DNA of 64,000 bases from Lederbergia citri (GCF_018343625.1 NZ_JAGYPG010000002.1:725280-789279); one strand, 5' to 3'. Shown: positions 25,219 through 34,411, counted from the stretch's first letter. Notes: a model not told the origin generated them from the sequence alone. Numbers and translations are program-made.

Positions 25219-25489
25219 ATTTCAATGAACCACTTTTTAGTTCTTCTTTTCTATATTTTTGCTTCGTCGCTTCTCCACCACGTAAATGTCTTATCGATTT
25301 ATGGTAATCCAAAATCAATTTTACTTCATTTGCTAAATCTGGATTGATCTCTGGTAAGCGCTCTGTTAAATCTTTATGGACAGTACTTTTGGATACTCCA
25401 AACTCCTTCGCAATTACACGAACTGTTTTTCTTGTCTCCACGATATACCTTCCAATCTTGATCGTTCTCTCTTTGATGTAATCGTGCAC
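25217..25489 (-). CDS. spoIIID: Mother-cell transcription factor SpoIIID
   Basis: A 90-residue DNA-binding protein that activates and represses many SigE- and SigK-dependent genes in the mother cell. It begins with VHDYIKERTIKIGRYIVETR and has the helix-turn-helix AKEFGVSKSTVHKDLTERL (about 30-48), nearly the same as B. subtilis. GTG at 25489 is the start: it corresponds to MHDYIKE in B. subtilis and follows GAGGAGGG; the frame is open to 25549 without conservation. Upstream of mbl on the same strand. Confidence 0.95.
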   Translation of the reverse strand: MHDYIKERTIKIGRYIVETRKTVRVIAKEFGVSKSTVHKDLTERLPEINPDLANEVKLILDYHKSIRHLRGGEATKQKYRKEELKSGSLK

Positions 25490-25930
25490 ACCGCTCGCCC
25501 TCCTCGAATTGGATGTGAGGAGTGTGAAATGAGACTCGTCAGTTTTCAAAAAATATACTCCATCTGCTCAAGCTGGCTAGTTATTGATTACAGCCTTCCG
25601 AAGCTTGCGACTGTGTAGTGAAATCTTTATTTGAAATCCATCTCTCTTTTCTGGATATAAAATAAATCTATAACTGAATGTGGATTCTATGCAACGATTG
25701 CTCACCTCAAACACTCTCTTTTTTTTGTACAGTTTGTATATACTTATTGTGTTTAAGGCAGATATATGCGTAAAATGAGACAATATTCCATGATGCCTTG
25801 GTCCAGTTGGGTTTGCGATTGATTTATTATTAATTGAATAGTAGTTATATGTTGAACGAAGTTAAAATATTTCCCGGGTAATGTCGTAAAAAGTGGAAGG
25901 GGAGTTTGCTAATGAATTAGAAGCACAAAA
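25490..25930. other. Intergenic region upstream of spoIIID
   Basis: About 440 bp. Small open frames here lack ribosome binding sites. It must contain the spoIIID promoter (SigE in B. subtilis), but I found no sequence with good -35 and -10 agreement. No repeats or RNA genes seen. Confidence 0.4.
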
Positions 25931-25954
25931 AACCTGTTTAAAGTTAAACAGGTT
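25931..25954 (-). terminator. Terminator of the SH3b amidase gene
   Basis: Minus strand AACCTGTTTAA, 2-nt loop region, TTAAACAGGTT followed by TTTTGTG. The stop codon lies in the stem. Confidence 0.85.
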
Positions 25955-26984
25955 AGTGAAAATAGTTTTGTAGCCCTTGGACAATTGAGTTTGCCACTTG
26001 TTCCTGATATTGATTGTTTTGAATGGCACTTAAGTCATTCAAGTTTGTAATAAATCCCAATTCTAACAAAATAGATTGGGGATGATTGTTCCTTAATACA
26101 TAGTAATCTCCTAATTGGACACCATTATTTTTCAATGGAGTTTGTTTGTTTAACTGTTCCTGAATGGCAATAGTTAGATTTTTATCAGCAGGATGATAAT
26201 AATATGCATTGATTCCTCTTGCTCCAGTATTCTTATGGGCGTTATGATGGATACTGATAAAGACACTTGAAGGAAAATCTCGGCTGATATTTACACGATT
26301 ATGTAATCCGACATACCGATCATCCTGTCTAGTCATAATGACCGTTGCACCTGCTTGTACTAATTTCTTTTTGATTACTTCAGCAGTGCTATAATTTATA
26401 TCTTTCTCCAATAAACCACCGATTCCAATAGCTCCAGGGTCCAGCCCCCCATGACCGGCGTCTAATATAATTGTTTTTCCGCGAAGAGTATCTGGATTTA
26501 TTGCACTTGTATGTTCCTGATTAGAGGAAACAAGCCATCCGGCAATCCATGCAGTTTGTCCATTTTTCAAACGAATATTCTTCCAATCTCCTTTTGTCTC
26601 AATCCATGAAAACGTGTCACCATACTTAGCAAAAGCGACGATTGGATAATTTGTTCCTGGTCCACTTCTTAAACGAACACTGTCTGCAGTGACGCTAACA
26701 AAAGTGTCCACCTTGTTAATTGAATTATATAAAAAATACGATGCAACCCAACCCGTTTTACCTTGAAAATTAATCTTTGCCCAATCAAATTGAATATCTA
26801 GCACATTAACAATATTTCCTTCAGGCAAGGCACCAATGACTTCGGACTTCAAAGATGGTTCAGACCTGATATTCAAAGAGTTTGTACCTACTTTGTAATC
26901 ACCTTCAGCATTAACCTCCTCACCGATTCCTAAGAAAAGAAAAAAAACGATAGATATAAAGCCGATTTTTTTTAATTGTCTCAT
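25953..26984 (-). CDS. N-acetylmuramoyl-L-alanine amidase with two SH3b domains
   Basis: A 343-residue secreted amidase cutting the MurNAc-L-Ala bond. Signal peptide about 1-26; bacterial SH3 domains at about 30-88 and 95-153 (NSLNIRSEPS, DSVRLRSGPGTNYP) for wall binding; Amidase_3 domain from about 168 with zinc ligands His in DAGHGGLDPGA, Glu in LLEKDIN and His in SIHHNAH, and catalytic Glu in LLELGFITN. All ligands are present. Start ATG at 26984, GAGGAGG upstream. It sits between spoIIID and spoIIQ; a role in spore or mother-cell wall turnover is possible from location, but it may be vegetative. Confidence 0.9.
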   Translation of the reverse strand: MRQLKKIGFISIVFFLFLGIGEEVNAEGDYKVGTNSLNIRSEPSLKSEVIGALPEGNIVNVLDIQFDWAKINFQGKTGWVASYFLYNSINKVDTFVSVTADSVRLRSGPGTNYPIVAFAKYGDTFSWIETKGDWKNIRLKNGQTAWIAGWLVSSNQEHTSAINPDTLRGKTIILDAGHGGLDPGAIGIGGLLEKDINYSTAEVIKKKLVQAGATVIMTRQDDRYVGLHNRVNISRDFPSSVFISIHHNAHKNTGARGINAYYYHPADKNLTIAIQEQLNKQTPLKNNGVQLGDYYVLRNNHPQSILLELGFITNLNDLSAIQNNQYQEQVANSIVQGLQNYFH

Positions 26985-27246
26985 GCCTTCCTCCTCACGT
27001 TTTTCCCTTATTATCTTGTTATTTAGCTACGAAAACTAGAAGGCATTTTTCCTATTTTTTACACATTATTCTTTTCATTATTACAAGAAATGGCTATATT
27101 CTTCATGCTTTCTTAATATGTCTTTGCAATTTATTGGTAAATTTTTTGATGATTAGAGTAAAATATCTATCTAAATTCCCTTTATATTTCATTTTTCTTT
27201 CTTTTATTACAAAACAAATAGTATTATTTTCTAATGCATAAAAAAA
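26985..27246. other. AT-rich intergenic region upstream of the amidase
   Basis: About 260 bp with no gene. Very AT-rich; I could not pick one promoter with confidence. Confidence 0.4.
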
Positions 27247-27268
27247 GACGGACCATTTGCGGCCCGCC
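27247..27268 (-). terminator. Terminator of spoIIQ
   Basis: Minus strand GGCGGGCC, 6-nt loop, GGTCCGTC followed by TTTTTTT. Two of the pairs are G-U and so form only in the minus-strand RNA, showing its direction. Confidence 0.85.
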
Positions 27269-27281
27269 TCCATATACTGCC

Positions 27282-28097
27282 TTATTCTTCGGTTTGAGTT
27301 TCGTTAGATTGAGAGTTATCTCTTTCCTCTGTATCCTCAGAATCCTTTACGTCTTCTGTTCCCTCTTTGGACTCTACTTGTCCAGAGATTTTGGAATCAT
27401 TCACATCTGCCTCAGTTAATGCAGTAAGTGATTGTCCAATATAAGTCAGTGGGTTTAGTGCTTTATTATCTTTTCTAATTTCAAAATGAACATGATTCTT
27501 TGCAGCCATATTTAATTGGCTTGTACTAGATGTAGCGAGTAAGTCACCTTGTTTCACCTGATCGCCTGCTTTTACTTTTATATCTTTAACAGACTGATAA
27601 ATGGTAACGACTCCTTTTTCATGTTCCACTTCAATCACATTTCCTAGCAATGCATCTTGACGAACATCAGCAACTTTTCCGCTAAGGGCAGCAACTACTT
27701 CAAACTCTGAACCATCATTCTTGCCAATATCGATTCCCAGATTCGGACGATATTTATTTCCATCTACTATGATTGCTTCTTCTTGCTTGTCTGCAGAGGC
27801 ATTTGCATCAAAAAATTTTGTTACAATTCTTGCCTCATCTTCATTCTTAACTGGCATCACGATATTTTCAAAAGACTGGTTTACTTCAATAACTGGTTCA
27901 TCATTTTTGTTGCCAGAAATATTTTTGCCATTCTCTGTGACCTTTGGATCTTTTGCAGAATTATTACTGCTTGCTTGATACCAAACAATCGTAGAAATTA
28001 GCAATGCTGCTGCTACAAGATAAACTGCTGGAAATACCCACCGCTTTTTGAAAAAAGTTTTCCATTGAGAAGATCGATTCTTTTCTTCCTCTCTCAT
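27282..28097 (-). CDS. spoIIQ: Forespore protein SpoIIQ
   Basis: Forespore membrane protein of 271 residues that binds SpoIIIAH across the septal space, holding the engulfment zipper and the feeding-tube channel. Basic cytoplasmic N-terminus, one transmembrane helix (about 20-42), and an outside LytM (M23-like) domain about 115-225, then an acidic Glu/Asp/Ser-rich tail. The second metal motif NHVHFEIRK is present, but the first (H-x-G-x-D in active peptidases) is NLGIDIG, with Asn for His, so it is predicted to be inactive, as in B. subtilis. Start ATG 28097 (MREEEK as in B. subtilis) follows AGAGGTGA; upstream ATGs lie in or before that site. Confidence 0.93.
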   Translation of the reverse strand: MREEEKNRSSQWKTFFKKRWVFPAVYLVAAALLISTIVWYQASSNNSAKDPKVTENGKNISGNKNDEPVIEVNQSFENIVMPVKNEDEARIVTKFFDANASADKQEEAIIVDGNKYRPNLGIDIGKNDGSEFEVVAALSGKVADVRQDALLGNVIEVEHEKGVVTIYQSVKDIKVKAGDQVKQGDLLATSSTSQLNMAAKNHVHFEIRKDNKALNPLTYIGQSLTALTEADVNDSKISGQVESKEGTEDVKDSEDTEERDNSQSNETQTEE

Positions 28098-28115
28098 TTT
28101 CATCACCTCTGTCAC

Positions 28116-28145
28116 CATTCTGAACAGAAAGCGAGAATAATATAC
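28116..28145 (-). promoter_or_regulatory. SigF-type promoter of spoIIQ
   Basis: Minus strand GTATA (28145-28141), 15 bp, GTTCAGAATG (28125-28116), fitting the SigF pattern GYATA-N15-GNNNANANT. The same layout occurs upstream of spoIIR. About 20 bp before the start codon. Confidence 0.75.
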
Positions 28146-28423
28146 TTCGAAAATTGAATTTATCCACTTATTTTTTCGACAAATGTAAAATATTATACAT
28201 TTTTATTAAAAAAAGAAGGAAGTGCCTTTCTCATCGACTTACTGGCCCACATGATACAGGCCCTTGGACTTAGAGAAAGGAAATACAATAATCCTTTAGA
28301 CGATTTGATTTTGACTTATCATAAGTAGAAGAACAGAATTTTGGTAGTCGTTAGGCATTGGAGCTGGACAACACAACCTCAAATAATTAACAAAACTTAT
28401 CATTTCATAATTAACAAAAAAAT
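28146..28423. other. spoIID-spoIIQ intergenic region with a long-range hairpin
   Basis: No gene. CCTTTCTC (28225-28232) and GAGAAAGG (28273-28280) are perfect inverted repeats enclosing two GGCCC boxes; on the minus strand a run of seven T follows at 28214-28208. This could be a small RNA or part of the spoIIQ leader, with low confidence. Confidence 0.35.
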
Positions 28424-28450
28424 GCTGAATCCACATACAGTGAATCCAGC
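28424..28450 (-). terminator. Terminator of spoIID
   Basis: Minus strand GCTGGATTCAC, 5-nt loop, GTGGATTCAGC then ATTTTTTTG. G-U pairs make it fold best in the minus-strand RNA. Confidence 0.85.
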
Positions 28451-28456
28451 AATCTT

Positions 28457-29476
28457 TTATTTCGAGGCCAATTTTTTGTCATCTATTTGATCAACGTTCG
28501 ATATCGCAATACCTTGATAATAATGCGTAACTATTTCATCGTATTTTTTGCCCTCTAGGGCCATCCCATTTGCACCGTATTGGCTCATGCCTACTCCGTG
28601 GCCAAATCCTTTTGTTGAAATAACGATTGAATCTCCTTTTCTAGCCCAAGTAAAGTCTGTGGATCTAAGATCTAACTTTTCTCTTATTTCTCTGCCGGTA
28701 AAATCCTTACCGTTAATATTAACTTTAGCGACTTTCTTTCCTGACGTTCTTCCCGTAATCGTTCCTATATCATTCCCAGTCCCGATTTTGACACCTAACT
28801 TTTTTTCAAATTCAGAAATGGTCAATACTTTTTGACTATTAAACTTTGGCGATTTTGTATCCCAAGGACTTTCAACGCTTTTTAAGTAAGGAATTTGATT
28901 TTTCCAATAGTCTTCCGCGTTTTCAGTATAGCCATTACTTGTTGAAAAAAAGGAAGCCGTAATTGGTTTTTGATTGTATGTTAAAATTTTGCCTGCAGTA
29001 GCTTTTACAGCTTCTGATACCTTTTTAAATTTCCATTCATAATCTTTTCCCCATTGTTTTTTTAATTCTTCTTTATTTTTATAAACTTGGTGATTTACAG
29101 TATCTACAATATTTGCTCCTTCTGGAATGGTGTCGTCGTCAGTAGAGTTCATGAGTTGGTTCACGATATAGGTTCTTGCCGCGAGAGCCTGTGCCTTCAG
29201 AGCTTCCATTTCAAAATCTGCTGGCATTTCCGATGCAACTACTCCAATAACATACTCTTCAAGAGGAAGTTTTTCGATTTTTTTAGTGCTTGATCGGAAT
29301 ACTGCTACCTCCATCGAGGGTTCTTCTTTCGATGTTTTCTTCTGTTTAATCTCCTTCAGTTCTTTTAGCTCCCCTTCCATCTTATCTTTTGTAGGATGAA
29401 CAAGGATAGCTGGGATGGTGAACGATAGTGCTAGTAAAATAACTGCGAAGATGAATGCTGGTTTTAATTGCTTCAT
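28457..29476 (-). CDS. spoIID: Stage II sporulation protein D (SpoIID)
   Basis: A 339-residue membrane-anchored lytic transglycosylase of the mother-cell engulfment complex (SpoIID-SpoIIM-SpoIIP). One N-terminal transmembrane helix (about 7-26), then the SpoIID domain with [20 protein letters not shown] (catalytic Glu region, about 74-93), ALAARTYI, and [18 protein letters not shown] near 290-307. A SigE-type promoter lies at 29531-29560. Start ATG at 29476 with GGGGGAATA upstream. Order spoIID-murAA is conserved in Bacillus, here interrupted by an IS and repeats. Confidence 0.95.
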   Translation of the reverse strand: MKQLKPAFIFAVILLALSFTIPAILVHPTKDKMEGELKELKEIKQKKTSKEEPSMEVAVFRSSTKKIEKLPLEEYVIGVVASEMPADFEMEALKAQALAARTYIVNQLMNSTDDDTIPEGANIVDTVNHQVYKNKEELKKQWGKDYEWKFKKVSEAVKATAGKILTYNQKPITASFFSTSNGYTENAEDYWKNQIPYLKSVESPWDTKSPKFNSQKVLTISEFEKKLGVKIGTGNDIGTITGRTSGKKVAKVNINGKDFTGREIREKLDLRSTDFTWARKGDSIVISTKGFGHGVGMSQYGANGMALEGKKYDEIVTHYYQGIAISNVDQIDDKKLASK

Positions 29477-29530
29477 GCCTATTCCCCCAATACAAAATTA
29501 AGGCGACGAGATTCATCACCCTGCTTTTAA

Positions 29531-29560
29531 AATATATGGGCATGGACAAGCATTTATGAC
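29531..29560 (-). promoter_or_regulatory. SigE-type promoter of spoIID
   Basis: Minus strand GTCATAAA (29560-29553), 14 bp, CATATATT (29538-29531); compare the SigE pattern with ATA at -35 and CATA-based -10, 14 bp apart. spoIID is known to be SigE dependent. Confidence 0.75.
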
Positions 29561-29703
29561 ATGCTTTGGGGATTGTTCACATTCGTATAATTATTGGCGG
29601 TGAATTTGAAGAATACTTGGATTTTATCGTAGTTATTTGGGACAATTTTTTTTAATTTAAAGCTAAATATAACTATTAAATTGAAAAATTTTTACTTAAG
29701 TGT

Positions 29704-29878
29704 TTCTATTGGATGTCGTCTGCTTTCTTTTCGCTGTCCGACGTGTTCTATTCATCGTCGTGCGTTTTCTATTCGCCATCGGAGCAATTCTATTCGCCGT
29801 CAAGCCCATTCTATTCGCCATCGGGGCAATTCTGTTCCTCGTCAAGCCAGTTCTATTTGCGATCAGATGTGTTCTATT
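29704..29878. repeat. Tandem repeat of exactly 21 nt, eight units
   Basis: TTCTATTCGCC-type units start at 29704 and every 21 nt through 29872, diverged mainly in the second half. All six frames are partly open, which gives short false genes (7-residue repeats such as FLFAIGA and MANR-type on the other strand). No ribosome binding site precedes them. The region is between spoIID and the IS/murAA. Confidence 0.85.
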
Positions 29879-29984
29879 AAATTTTCCCATGTAAGTGAAT
29901 TGAAAATTAGTTGTACTTTAGGTTAACACTTCGGGTGTTAGTGGTTTATTTTAAATTTTGTTTGATCGACCAATTTTCTTATAT

Positions 29985-30135
29985 TACAAGTTGAATTGTC
30001 CAATATGCTAGCTTTGTTGGACATTTTATTAGACATACCTCTCTTGTGATACAAGTAATATGCCCAATATACCAGTTTTTTTAGACATAACTCTATTGTG
30101 ATTCGTGTGATATGTCCAATAAACAGTGTTATGGA
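29985..30135. repeat. Short degenerate tandem array, about 52-nt period
   Basis: Three units based on T(A/G)ATATG(C/T)CCAATA...TTAGACATA...CT(A/C)TTGTGAT; the central unit is 52 nt and the first carries a 12-nt insertion. It lies directly before the IS-split terminator of murAA. Confidence 0.6.
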
Positions 30136-30309
30136 AAAAATCCTATGTTACATGTAACTTATGAATAAAACTGTGAAAAAAAATGCAATTCACCATTAAC
30201 ATAGGAAAACGTTTATAGAAGACAAAATCACCTTACCAAAAATAAAAAACCCGCCATTGAACTGCCCCGTAAATGTTAGACACTAAACTAACATTTACGG
30301 GGTGTTTTT

Positions 30310-30834
30310 ATGTCAAAGTATACAATGGAAATAAAATTAGACGCAGTGAAACGTTATTTAAGTGGAGCTGATAGTTATAAAGATATTGCAGAAAGTATTG
30401 GTTCAACTAAGTCTCAAGTTATCAACTGGGTAAAGTTATTTGAGGCACAAGGAATCAAAGGTTTTGAAAAAGACTATACAGCTTACTCTATTCAGTTTAA
30501 ACTAGACGTACTTAATTTTATGAACGAAACAGGCGCTTCTCTTCGAGAAACAGCGAGTAAGTTTAATATATCTTCTCCAAGTACTATTTATCATTGGGAG
30601 CAGATATTAAAAAAACAAGGGCTGGATGCGCTAGAACCAAGGAAAAAGGGGCGTCCATCCATGAAGAAGGAAACCAATAAAAACGAATTAAATAAATTGG
30701 CACCAGGTGAAGACTCAGTAGAAGCGTTACAAGCGAAAATCAAGCGTTTAGAAATGGAGAATGCTTACTTAAAAAAGTTGAATGCTTTAGTTCAGATGCA
30801 GGAAAAATTACAAACAAAATCAAAGCGCAAGTAA
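30310..30834 (+). CDS. IS150-like transposase OrfA (copy 2)
   Basis: Same 174-residue sequence as OrfA of copy 1: two helix-turn-helix units then a leucine-zipper-like helix. Slippery heptamer A-AAA-AAG at 30771-30777 for -1 frameshifting. Start ATG 30310 behind GGGGTG within the IS-end hairpin. Confidence 0.93.
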   Translation: MSKYTMEIKLDAVKRYLSGADSYKDIAESIGSTKSQVINWVKLFEAQGIKGFEKDYTAYSIQFKLDVLNFMNETGASLRETASKFNISSPSTIYHWEQILKKQGLDALEPRKKGRPSMKKETNKNELNKLAPGEDSVEALQAKIKRLEMENAYLKKLNALVQMQEKLQTKSKRK

Positions 30835-30863
30835 TTTTTGAACTAAAGGATCAGTATGAAGTT

Positions 30864-31673
30864 GTGGATTTAGTTGAAGTCGCAGGCATTCCACGTAGCA
30901 CGTACTATTATTGGGAAAAACGTTTAGATCAAGCAGATAAATATGGACAAGTAAAAGAAACAATCAAGATAATTTACCACGAACATAAAGGCCGTTATGG
31001 TTATCGCCGTGTCGCAAAAGAGTTGAGGAAACACGGTTATTCACACGATCCTAAAACAATTAATCGTCTAATGAATGAGATGGGCTTAAAATGTATGGTC
31101 CGCATGAAGAAGTATCGTTCTTATAAAGGGAACGTGGGTAAAATCGCGCCGAACGTGTTACAACGTGATTTTAACGCAGATAAAATGAATCAAAAATGGG
31201 TAACAGACGTGACCGAATTCCATCTATTTGGGGAAAAACGTTATTTGTCTCCTGTTCTCGATTTGTGCAATGGCGAAATTATTGCATATAAAGTCATGAA
31301 TCGACCGGTCTATCAACTGGTGAGTGATATGTTAGATGAAGCGATTAAACGTATCCAACCAGAAGATAAAGTCATTCTTCATTCTGATCAAGGATGGCAT
31401 TATCAAATGAAGAAGTATCAGAAAACATTACAAGAGCACCAGATTACACAAAGTATGTCCCGTAAGGGCAACTGCTTGGATAATGCCGTTATGGAGAATT
31501 TCTTCGGTTTATTAAAATCTGAACTACTGTATCTGCAAGAATTTGAAAGTATGGCGCACTTTGAAAAAGAATTAGAAGAATATATTAGGTATTACAATTA
31601 CAAACGAATGAAGGCAAAATTAAAAGACTTGAGCCCAGTAGAATACCGAACTCAAGTCTTAGAAGTTGCCTAA
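30864..31673 (+). CDS. IS150-like transposase OrfB, DDE domain (copy 2)
   Basis: Same 269-residue sequence as copy 1, with the D-D-E triad in [15 protein letters not shown] and NAVMENFFG. The frame is open back to the frameshift site in orfA. Intact. Confidence 0.93.
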   Translation: MDLVEVAGIPRSTYYYWEKRLDQADKYGQVKETIKIIYHEHKGRYGYRRVAKELRKHGYSHDPKTINRLMNEMGLKCMVRMKKYRSYKGNVGKIAPNVLQRDFNADKMNQKWVTDVTEFHLFGEKRYLSPVLDLCNGEIIAYKVMNRPVYQLVSDMLDEAIKRIQPEDKVILHSDQGWHYQMKKYQKTLQEHQITQSMSRKGNCLDNAVMENFFGLLKSELLYLQEFESMAHFEKELEEYIRYYNYKRMKAKLKDLSPVEYRTQVLEVA

Positions 31674-31740
31674 AATTATTTGTCTAACTTTATTGGGTCA
31701 GATCACATATTAGACAAGGGGCGGATTTTTTAGAATTCAC

Positions 31741-33045
31741 TTATGAATTTGTTTCAACAGCTGCTGTTTCCACGGATGGTGTATCGCTTAGATCTTTCAC
31801 TCGTTCGATGTCTGCTCCAAGGGATTGGAGTTTGAGGTGGAAGTCTAAATATCCGCGGTCAAGATGTTTTAATTCTGTAACACGGGTGTAGCCGTCTGCT
31901 TTTAGGCCAGCAATAATGAGCGCAGCTGCAGCACGTAAGTCTGTGGCAGCTACTTCTGCACCTTGAAGCTGGCTCGGTCCATTAATGATAACAGAGCGGC
32001 CCTCAATTTTAATATCAGAGTTCATTCTGCGAAATTCCTCTGCATGCATATAGCGATTTTCAAAAACAGTTTCTGTGATGATGCTTGTTCCTTCAGCGCA
32101 AACGAGTAAAGCCATCATTTGTGATTGCATATCTGTCGGAAAGCCGGGGTGGGGCATTGTCTTTATATCTGCAGCCTTTAATTTGTCAGGCCCGATGACA
32201 CGAATTCCATTGGATTCTTCTATAATTGTTACGTTCATTTCTTCCAGCTTCGCAATGACAGACGACAAATGTTCAGGAACGGCTCCCTGGACAAGTACGT
32301 TGCCTCCTGTAATTGCAGCTGCAACCATGAATGTACCTGCTTCGATTCTGTCTGGAATAATTGTATGGTCGGCACCATACATTTTCTCTACTCCCTCAAT
32401 ACGAATTGTACCTGTTCCGGCTCCTCTAACAAAAGCACCCATACTATTTAAATAATTGGCGAGGTCAACGATTTCTGGCTCTTTAGCACAGTTCTCAATT
32501 ATAGTTGATCCTTCAGCAAGAACTGCCGCCATCATAATATTTTGGGTTGCACCGACACTTGGGAAGTCTAAATAAATCTTTGCACCTCTCAATTTGTCGA
32601 CTGTTGCTTCAATGAAGCCATTCTCTACTTTTACTTTTGCCCCCATTGCTTCAAAGCCTTTTAAATGAAGGTCGATGGGACGAGAACCAATTGCACAGCC
32701 ACCTGGTAAAGCAACACGCGCTCTGCCTTGTCTAGCTAGCAAAGAGCCCATCACGAGTACTGAAGCTCTCATTTTTCGAACGTAATCAAACGGTGCTTCT
32801 ATGTTTAGATCCTCTGATGCATCCACAATAATGGTTTTATCCACAAATTCAACGCTGGCATTTAGATGACGCAGCACTTCACCTATTGTATATACATCGG
32901 AGAGAGTCGGAACATCTCGTATGATGCTCTTTCCTTCACTCGCTAATAATGATGCAGCGATCACAGGCAATACGGCATTTTTTGCTCCTTCAACTTTAAC
33001 AGTGCCGCTCAGCCTTTTTCCGCCGCGGACGATGATTTTTTCCAA
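31741..33045 (-). CDS. murAA: UDP-N-acetylglucosamine 1-carboxyvinyltransferase MurAA
   Basis: First committed step of peptidoglycan synthesis: transfers enolpyruvyl from PEP to UDP-GlcNAc. 434 residues with [15 protein letters not shown] (about 20-34) and the active-site loop [14 protein letters not shown] with catalytic, fosfomycin-sensitive Cys117. The C-terminal 20 residues are variable. TTG start at 33045 with GGAGGGGAA upstream. The locus, next to ywmB and spoIID, identifies it as MurAA, the main enzyme; the paralogue murZ is at 58193-59479. Confidence 0.95.
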   Translation of the reverse strand: MEKIIVRGGKRLSGTVKVEGAKNAVLPVIAASLLASEGKSIIRDVPTLSDVYTIGEVLRHLNASVEFVDKTIIVDASEDLNIEAPFDYVRKMRASVLVMGSLLARQGRARVALPGGCAIGSRPIDLHLKGFEAMGAKVKVENGFIEATVDKLRGAKIYLDFPSVGATQNIMMAAVLAEGSTIIENCAKEPEIVDLANYLNSMGAFVRGAGTGTIRIEGVEKMYGADHTIIPDRIEAGTFMVAAAITGGNVLVQGAVPEHLSSVIAKLEEMNVTIIEESNGIRVIGPDKLKAADIKTMPHPGFPTDMQSQMMALLVCAEGTSIITETVFENRYMHAEEFRRMNSDIKIEGRSVIINGPSQLQGAEVAATDLRAAAALIIAGLKADGYTRVTELKHLDRGYLDFHLKLQSLGADIERVKDLSDTPSVETAAVETNS

Positions 33046-33077
33046 GAGAATTCCCCTCCGCGTCCATATTCTTTATA

Positions 33078-33809
33078 TTAATATTCAATCGTCAAGATGG
33101 GTGTGCCGACCACAAAGGTCGTTCCCGTACCCATTTCATTTTTCCTAAGTCCAATTTGCATATTCATTTGTTTGTTTGTAAAAGATAAGGTTTGGGCAAA
33201 AAGAGAGGAAAATGCTGATATGGAGTAAAATTCCTTTTCTTTAAGGGATTCAACTTCAGATGCATGCAGTGAGTGCAATAATCCATCCAAAGAATGATCA
33301 ACAAATTCTTTTAGTTCCTCACTGAATTCGCCTTTTATACAAGAGAATAATTTGGGATTTTCTTTAAAAAGATGCATAACTGTTTTTCCAGTTAACTCAG
33401 CAAATTTTGGATTCCAGTTCTCCCCATTAGCTTCGTAAATTAAGTACGAAGTTGTTTGTCTATTACTGGCAGAAAGAATTTGTATCGATTCGCTAAACGG
33501 TCCATGATCAATAAAACCATGTATAGAATATGTACCATTTGCTTTGGACAATTTCCATTTCATATTCGGAAATTGATCTTCTAATTCTTGCTTTTTCGCC
33601 AACCACTTTTCTTCAGTAAGAAGATAGACGGATTCTCTTGCATATAAAGACCATCCAGTAATCTTGCCATGATGTTTATCAACGATTTTCGCCAAGTTTT
33701 GAATATCAGTTGATGTCGGTGCTGCAATGGTGTTATTCCCAATAAAAATAAAGATGAAACCAAATGCTATAATAATTTGAGATAAAATGGAAAATCTATT
33801 AATTCTCAT
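33078..33809 (-). CDS. ywmB: YwmB family protein
   Basis: A 243-residue exported or membrane-anchored protein with an N-terminal hydrophobic segment (about 8-29) ending NTIAAP. The rest is the YwmB family (called TATA-box-binding-like from fold, with no known function). The ATG at 33809 is the start from AAGGGGGGAAGG; the frame extends to 33875 but lacks a ribosome binding site. The gene is 33 bp before murAA on the same strand, as in B. subtilis, suggesting a link to cell-envelope work. Confidence 0.82.
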   Translation of the reverse strand: MRINRFSILSQIIIAFGFIFIFIGNNTIAAPTSTDIQNLAKIVDKHHGKITGWSLYARESVYLLTEEKWLAKKQELEDQFPNMKWKLSKANGTYSIHGFIDHGPFSESIQILSASNRQTTSYLIYEANGENWNPKFAELTGKTVMHLFKENPKLFSCIKGEFSEELKEFVDHSLDGLLHSLHASEVESLKEKEFYSISAFSSLFAQTLSFTNKQMNMQIGLRKNEMGTGTTFVVGTPILTIEY

Positions 33810-34089
33810 GATCCTTCCCCCCTTAGTTACATTGTTACCACTATGGGGAAAGTAATACTTGAAGAAAAACGTCAACTATAGACGATAATAGACTTTTTTC
33901 ATCGACAAATTTCGAGTCACCACTTCAAATAATATACAAAAGAAGTCATATTGAAAACAGGTAAAAAGGCCCATTATGCATTAAAAGTCTGTTACATTTG
34001 TCTTAGTTCTCTTAAAAATTGTTAAATTGAGGTTTTACATTGAAGTTATTTTTATAAATTGGGGAAACTCCCTATATAAATTCCTAAAA
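33810..34089. other. Intergenic region between ywzB and ywmB
   Basis: About 280 bp, AT-rich, no gene or clear structure. It must carry the ywmB-murAA promoter, which I could not define. Confidence 0.4.
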
Positions 34090-34323
34090 TTAAAATAGAA
34101 GTTGTAATTGTCTGGACCAATATAAATAGTCTAAAAAAAAGTTGCTTGCAGCGGAACCAATTACAATCGTCAACAAAATATAAAGCAATCGTGCTTGAAA
34201 AACTTTATTTGCTCTAATGAGTTTTTCAAAATTTAACGCTTGTAGAGCAAAAAAAGTAATACCAATGAAAAATAAATGGGAGAGTAAATTGATCAAGGCT
34301 TGCTGACCAAGATTCTCGAGCAT
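34090..34323 (-). CDS. ywzB: YwzB (DUF1146) membrane protein
   Basis: A 77-residue protein with two transmembrane helices (about 10-32 and 43-66) and the family pattern LNFEKLIRANKVFQARLLYI. DUF1146 proteins are two-helix membrane proteins found right after atpC in Bacillaceae; function unknown. ATG start at 34323 with GAGGTGATAA upstream. It is separated from atpC by a repeat and a hairpin. Confidence 0.85.
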   Translation of the reverse strand: MLENLGQQALINLLSHLFFIGITFFALQALNFEKLIRANKVFQARLLYILLTIVIGSAASNFFLDYLYWSRQLQLLF

Positions 34324-34360
34324 CTTTTATCACCTCTGCCCCATGTCTAAATGATACATA

Positions 34361-34400
34361 TGAACACCTTCTGATTTTTCAACATATCAGAAGGTGTTCA
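34361..34400 (+). terminator. Terminator-like hairpin, U tract on the plus strand
   Basis: TGAACACCTTCTGAT and ATCAGAAGGTGTTCA form a perfect 15-bp stem followed by ATTTTTTTG on the plus strand. No plus-strand gene precedes it; the flanking genes atpC and ywzB are on the minus strand. On the minus strand there is an A tract before and no U tract after. Confidence 0.7.
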
Positions 34401-34411
34401 ATTTTTTTGTT

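Larger units (their letters stand above)
30258..31705 (+). mobile_element. IS150-like (IS3 family) insertion sequence, copy 2, 1448 bp
   Basis: Same length, ends and proteins as the copy at 19936-21383, offset by 10322 bp, in the same orientation. Target duplication CAT (3 bp). The two copies look the same on reading, indicating recent transposition. Confidence 0.95.
30244..31731 (-). terminator. murAA terminator split by an IS insertion in its loop (site 2)
   Basis: AAAAAA-C-CCGCC (30244-30255) pairs with GGCGG-A-TTTTTT (31720-31731). Removing the IS and one CAT duplication restores a terminator with a loop of about 13 nt downstream of murAA. Confidence 0.85.

Noticed and set aside
29696..29894. 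Overlapping 64-codon frames with 7-residue repeats on both strands
   Set aside because: Both follow from the 21-nt repeat, which keeps frames open on either strand; no ribosome binding site or conserved start.
19655..30135. CRISPR arrays
   Set aside because: The tandem units diverge along their whole length with no constant repeat plus unique spacer, and no cas genes are present.
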